This document shows, piece by piece, positions 7,248 to 9,323 of a stretch of 9,323 nt of DNA. Every line of letters starts with the position of its first letter. The first letter of the stretch is position 1. The position numbers and the translations under genes are program-made. Origin of the DNA: Ruminococcus sp. UBA3280 (GTDB lineage Bacteria > Bacillota > Clostridia > Oscillospirales > Ruminococcaceae); NCBI GenBank assembly GCA_002362175.1, contig DETU01000090.1, positions 1-9,323 on the forward strand. The letters are read 5' to 3'. The notes below the pieces were generated by a model that saw only the letters and a program-made list of their open reading frames with translations, was not told the DNA's origin and searched no databases.

Positions 7248-7276
7248 TTGACACCATTAATCATATGTGCTATATT
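7248..7276 (+). promoter_or_regulatory. Promoter of the leader RNA and frameshifted gene
   Basis: TTGACA (7248-7253), exact 17-bp spacer, TATATT (7271-7276). The predicted start (about 7282-7284) coincides with the first paired base of the leader stem. Confidence 0.8.
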
Positions 7277-7281
7277 AATAT

Positions 7282-7368
7282 AAACAATATCTGTTGAAGT
7301 ATCTTCGGTATCGTATACGGTACTGACTGCCGGACTGAAAATCCTGTAAGCTTCGGCAGATATTGTTT
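7282..7368 (+). ncRNA. Structured 5' leader RNA of unknown class
   Basis: An 87-nt element closed by a perfect 12-bp stem: AAACAATATCTG (7282-7293) with CAGATATTGTTT (7357-7368). Inside, either AGTATC/GGTACT (7298-7303 with 7319-7324) or GTATCG/CGGTAC (7308-7313 with 7318-7323) can form. On the 3' side, CTGCCG (7327-7332) pairs with CGGCAG (7354-7359). This last stem competes with three pairs of the closing stem, so alternative folds exist. The promoter places the RNA's 5' end at the stem base, and AAAGGAG with ATG follows within 30 nt. I compared it from memory with purine, preQ1, TPP, glycine, SAM, c-di-GMP, fluoride and ZTP riboswitches and saw no match. It could be a regulatory leader or a 5'-stabilising structure. 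Confidence 0.55.
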
Positions 7369-7396
7369 TTACTATATTTTAAAGGAGAATATTATT

Positions 7397-7902
7397 ATGT
7401 TCAATGTCGAATTATATGACGACCATGATTTAAAATTGTGTGAAGAATTTGCAGTTGATACAGAAGCAGGTGAAATACTTACAGAATTTGCAACAGTAGG
7501 ACGTTTTCCAAAATATAATATGTCTGTTGCCGTAAATCCCGACAAAAACCGTAGATTAAAAGATATGCAGTATTTCAAACTATATAATCATATATATCCA
7601 AATGAAGCGACAAAAAATCGCAAGAATAAAATTTCGTTCGTGCGGTTATGTGATTCATGGGGATAACGGAAAAAAGACAAACTGGTTTCTTAACAGAAGT
7701 GAAATAAAAAATCTGACCGAAATCTTGAATTTTCAGTCAGAAAAAGATAAAGGTTATACTGTATGGGAATCACTTGTCATTAACTTCAATTATGAGTCGG
7801 GACTTGAATTTGACGAAATAAAAAAGAATAAATCAGATATATGAAGATTATTTATCCATAGATTTACAAATCCCCGATTATGAAAAATTTCTGTTTCGAT
7901 AA
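7397..7902 (+). pseudogene. Hypothetical protein gene broken by two +1 shifts at A6 runs
   Basis: AAAGGAG (7381-7387) leads to ATG at 7397. The first frame runs to a stop at 7664-7666; the second is open from before 7602 to 7844; a third continues to TAA at 7900-7902. Each break lies at a run of six A: 7612-7617, and the run before GAATAAATC near 7820-7826. Removing one A from each run joins everything into a single 167-residue frame. The joins read NEATKIARIKFRS and FDEIKRINQIYEDYLSID. The joined protein is soluble and hydrophilic, with YVIHGDNGKKTNWFLN and GYTVWESLVINFNYES in the middle. I do not recognise the family. Possible explanations are decay by slippage, expression through transcriptional slippage, or homopolymer sequencing errors. 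Confidence 0.7.
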
Positions 7903-7903
7903 A

Positions 7904-7930
7904 GGTAATTTCGTAAATTCACCGTTTTTT
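7904..7930 (+). terminator. Weak intrinsic terminator after the frameshifted gene
   Basis: GGTAATTT (7904-7911) pairs with AAATTCACC (7915-7923) with one bulged C and a CGT loop, followed by T6 (7925-7930). The stem is AT-rich and so weak. It begins 2 bases after the stop of the restored reading frame, which itself supports that frame. Confidence 0.55.
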
Positions 7931-7936
7931 AAATAA

Positions 7937-8106
7937 CTTGACATTTTATGGATTGTGTGATATTATAGAAATAGGGCATACCGCCCACCGTCTGAAAAAG
8001 GTCTGCAAACCTGAATCAGACACCAAAACAGAAGTTACTACTGATAACTTTGTAATAGCTTATAAGCAATACGCCCTATGACTGTATCATTATATCATAT
8101 AGGGTT
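7937..8106 (+). ncRNA. Inverted-repeat copy 2: structured RNA of unknown class upstream of a Rha gene
   Basis: The transcript would begin near 7972. ATAGGGC (7971-7977) can pair with GCCCTAT (8073-8079), enclosing the whole element. Inside are GTCTGA (7990-7995)/TCAGAC (8016-8021) with inner AGGT (7999-8002)/ACCT (8009-8012) and a symmetric AAA/GAA internal loop, then AAGTTA (8032-8037)/TAACTT (8045-8050). Two pairings compete with the closing stem: GGGC (7974-7977) with GCCC (7983-7986), and CCCTAT (8074-8079) with ATAGGG (8099-8104). Compared with copy 1, the stems in GTCTGA/TCAGAC, AGGT/ACCT and AAGTTA/TAACTT are unchanged while their loops differ. A terminator follows at 8132, then a Rha-family gene. 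It could be a self-standing small RNA or the leader of that gene. I do not recognise it as a known family. Confidence 0.65.
7938..7966 (+). promoter_or_regulatory. Sigma-A promoter of RNA copy 2
   Basis: TTGACA (7938-7943), 17-bp spacer, TATTAT (7961-7966). It is identical in hexamers and spacing to copy 1. Start is predicted near 7972-7974, at the ATAGGGC that opens the RNA. Confidence 0.85.
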
Positions 8107-8131
8107 TATTTTGTCAAGACTTTTTCAAACT

Positions 8132-8160
8132 GTTGGTAACTTCTGTTATCAACTTTTTTT
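8132..8160 (+). terminator. Intrinsic terminator between the RNA and the Rha gene
   Basis: GTTGGTAA (8132-8139) pairs with TTATCAAC (8146-8153), 8 bp with one G-U, loop CTTCTG, then T7 (8154-8160). Bases 8136-8147 are perfectly complementary over 12 nt to AACAGAAGTTAC (8027-8038) inside the upstream RNA, so a competing antiterminator pairing is possible. Confidence 0.7.
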
Positions 8161-8189
8161 ATTATCATTTAACGAAAGGAATGATTTTT

Positions 8190-8936
8190 ATGATTGAAAT
8201 CACAATCAACAACGCTAATGGTGTTCTTACTGTATCAAGCTTACAGGTAGCCAAAGACTTTGGCAAGCGTCACGACCACATTGTACGTGATATTGAAACC
8301 CTTGTAAGTATGATTAATGGGGGTGTCCCCAAAATTGGGGAGACCCATGAAAAAGGCTTAAAATCCAATGTTTCTGACTATTTTATAGAAACAGCATACC
8401 AGCACCCACAGAATAAGCAATTGTACAAATGCTATGATATGACCCGTGACGGTTTTTCACTTCTCGTCATGGGATTTACAGGAAAAAAGGCTTTTGAATG
8501 GAAGATTAAATATATAGAGGCTTTCAACAGTATGGAAAGTCAACTAACAGAATTTCATTCAAATATTGAAACAGTTATTGATAAAATATTAGATAGAAAA
8601 ATAGAAGATGCTGTCAATAAAGTATTAGACGAAAAGATAGAATCAATTGTAAACAAAGCAGTAAGTGAAACTGTTAAAGTATTGTCTCCGTTCATGTCAC
8701 TTCCGGTCAATGAAACAACTGAGGAAGTAAAAGTCATAAAAAAGCCTTATAAATATCATTCATCGAAAATATTAAAGCTTTCACCTGAAATCAGGGAGAG
8801 GGTGGACAGTATGATTATTTCAGGTAAATATTCATGTCAGAAAATTGCGGATTTTATAAAGGAAAATACAGATACTGAAATTTCATACATGACGGTAAGC
8901 CGTTATATGAAAAAATATTTTATATTGCAGAAATAA
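8190..8936 (+). CDS. Rha-family phage-type regulatory protein
   Basis: A 248-residue protein. The N-terminal Rha (pRha) domain spans about residues 1-115: LTVSSLQVAKDFGKRHDHIV at the start, TRDGFSLLVMGFTGKKAFEW near the end, and a final YIEAFNSME helix. A central charged segment with heptad-like repeats (about 117-165; DKILDRKIEDAVNKVLDEKI) is likely a coiled coil. The C-terminus (about 190-248) looks like a second helix-turn-helix unit (CQKIADFIKENTDTEISYMT). Rha proteins are known from temperate phages and prophages, where they affect phage gene control. The start is set by AAAGGA (8175-8180), 9 nt before ATG; upstream in-frame ATG codons fall in the terminator or too close to the ribosome site. 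No other phage gene is visible nearby. A decayed duplicate follows directly. Confidence 0.88.
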   Translation: MIEITINNANGVLTVSSLQVAKDFGKRHDHIVRDIETLVSMINGGVPKIGETHEKGLKSNVSDYFIETAYQHPQNKQLYKCYDMTRDGFSLLVMGFTGKKAFEWKIKYIEAFNSMESQLTEFHSNIETVIDKILDRKIEDAVNKVLDEKIESIVNKAVSETVKVLSPFMSLPVNETTEEVKVIKKPYKYHSSKILKLSPEIRERVDSMIISGKYSCQKIADFIKENTDTEISYMTVSRYMKKYFILQK

Positions 8937-8946
8937 AATGATTTTT

Positions 8947-9147
8947 ATGAGTGAAATCATAATCAACAATGTCAATGGTGTTATTACTGTATCAAGCTTA
9001 CAGGTAGTCAAAGACTTTGGCAAACAGTAAAAACACGTGCTTGAAGCTGTCGAAAATATCAAAGCCGGTAAATCAACGTTCATAGAATCAATAGTTAACA
9101 AAGCAGTAAGCAAAACATCAAAATTACTTTTTCCGTACTTTGATATT
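8947..9147 (+). pseudogene. Decayed tandem duplicate of the Rha gene
   Basis: Eleven bases after the intact gene's stop, a near-copy of its start begins (SEIIINNVNGVITVSSLQVV versus IEITINNANGVLTVSSLQVA). Even the ATGATTTTTATG around the start codon is kept. After GKQ an in-frame TAA (9028-9030) interrupts it, but the same frame continues with KHVLEAVENIKAG, as in Rha proteins. It then jumps to IESIVNKAVSKTSKLLFPYF, matching IESIVNKAVSETVKVLSPF of the intact gene. So the copy has a nonsense change plus an internal deletion of most of the Rha domain and the coiled coil, and it lacks the C-terminal part. The ribosome site AAAGGA has degraded to AAATAAA. Differences in sequence suggest an old or diverged duplicate rather than a recent copy. 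Confidence 0.85.
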
Positions 9148-9184
9148 TTAATTAATTTAGTACAAGATTTGTTAAAATTTTGGG

Positions 9185-9213
9185 TGGACAAAATAAGGTT
9201 TTTGTGTTATAAT
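9185..9213 (+). promoter_or_regulatory. Promoter of the zinc-ribbon gene
   Basis: TGGACA (9185-9190), 17-bp spacer, TATAAT (9208-9213). If the downstream gene is a transposase, the left end of the element is probably in or just before this region (about 9160-9190). A matching right end cannot be checked here. Confidence 0.65.
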
Positions 9214-9241
9214 AAAGAAAAAAACAAAGGAGCTGAAAAGT

Positions 9242-9323
9242 ATGAAGAAAATAACAGTTGATGAAAACAGAAGATGTCCGAAATGTGGAAGCATAGAGAA
9301 TCAGATAAAAGTTGGATATAACA
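9242..9323 (+). CDS. Zinc-ribbon protein, 5' part only; possible insertion-sequence transposase
   Basis: AAAGGAG (9226-9232) precedes ATG by 9 nt. Only 27 codons lie in the window: MKKITVDENRRCPKCGSIEN and a few more. CPKCG (C12, C15) is the first half of a zinc ribbon; the second cysteine pair would lie beyond the edge. A short charged lead followed by CPKCGS is typical of InsA-like N-terminal proteins of IS1/IS1595-type elements, but many unrelated zinc-ribbon proteins begin this way. The broken gene just upstream is consistent with an insertion site. The family is therefore tentative. Confidence 0.6.
   Translation, partial: MKKITVDENRRCPKCGSIENQIKVGYN

Noticed and set aside
7602..7844. 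Independent 80-residue gene
   Set aside because: Its ATG has no ribosome site, it overlaps the preceding frame by 65 nt, and removing one A joins the two frames smoothly. It is treated as part of one broken gene.
7971..8079. Hammerhead ribozyme, 6S RNA or tRNA in the repeated unit
   Set aside because: No CUGAUGA/GAAA core, no 6S-like long open-bubble stem, and no T-arm or acceptor pattern could be found.
8133..8189. Longer Rha reading frame starting at 8133
   Set aside because: That start lies inside the terminator hairpin and has no ribosome site. The ATG at 8190 has AAAGGA at proper spacing and gives the usual Rha N-terminus.
1..9323. CRISPR array
   Set aside because: There is no series of short, regularly spaced direct repeats; the only long repeat is the two-copy inverted unit and the partial Rha duplication.

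Overview
The window looks like chromosome of a low-GC Gram-positive gut or rumen Clostridia, most likely a Ruminococcus-type member of the Oscillospiraceae. The basis is AT-rich sequence, sigma-A promoters with 17-bp spacers, strong AGGAGG-like ribosome sites, a T-box leader, a DUF6442/XRE pair and a membrane-fused glycerophosphodiesterase. The genus is an inference.

Layout. (a) 1-170: a copy, transcribed leftward, of an approximately 170-bp unit made of a promoter plus a structured RNA. A second, inverted copy lies at 7937-8106. (b) 246-2934: a threonine T-box leader controls a small unrecognised acidic protein followed by threonyl-tRNA synthetase (thrS), ending in a strong terminator. (c) 2947-3551, minus strand: a DUF6442-like membrane protein and an overlapping XRE regulator, expressed from one promoter flanked by two perfect TTGACAA/TTGTCAA palindromes that look like autoregulatory operators. 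(d) 3621-5090, minus strand: monofunctional aspartate kinase with its own promoter and terminator. (e) 5192-7233: a promoter, an unlisted 21-codon ORF starting with GTG, and a seven-helix glycerophosphodiester phosphodiesterase whose start overlaps the small ORF's stop (TAATG). (f) 7248-7930: a promoter, an 87-nt leader RNA closed by a perfect 12-bp stem, and a gene broken by two one-base shifts, each at an A6 run. (g) 7937-8936: the second copy of the RNA unit, an intrinsic terminator with a possible antiterminator, and a phage-type Rha-family regulator. (h) 8947-9323: a decayed tandem duplicate of the Rha gene, then the start of a zinc-ribbon protein that may be an insertion-sequence transposase.

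The left and middle parts are core metabolism: aminoacylation, aspartate-family amino acids and phospholipid turnover. The right end, from about 7240, is accessory: structured RNAs, broken genes, a phage-type regulator and a probable mobile element. The most unusual element is the duplicated promoter-plus-RNA unit. Its two copies differ mainly in predicted loops, and the right-hand copy sits before a terminator whose 5' arm is perfectly complementary to part of the RNA. I do not recognise this RNA.
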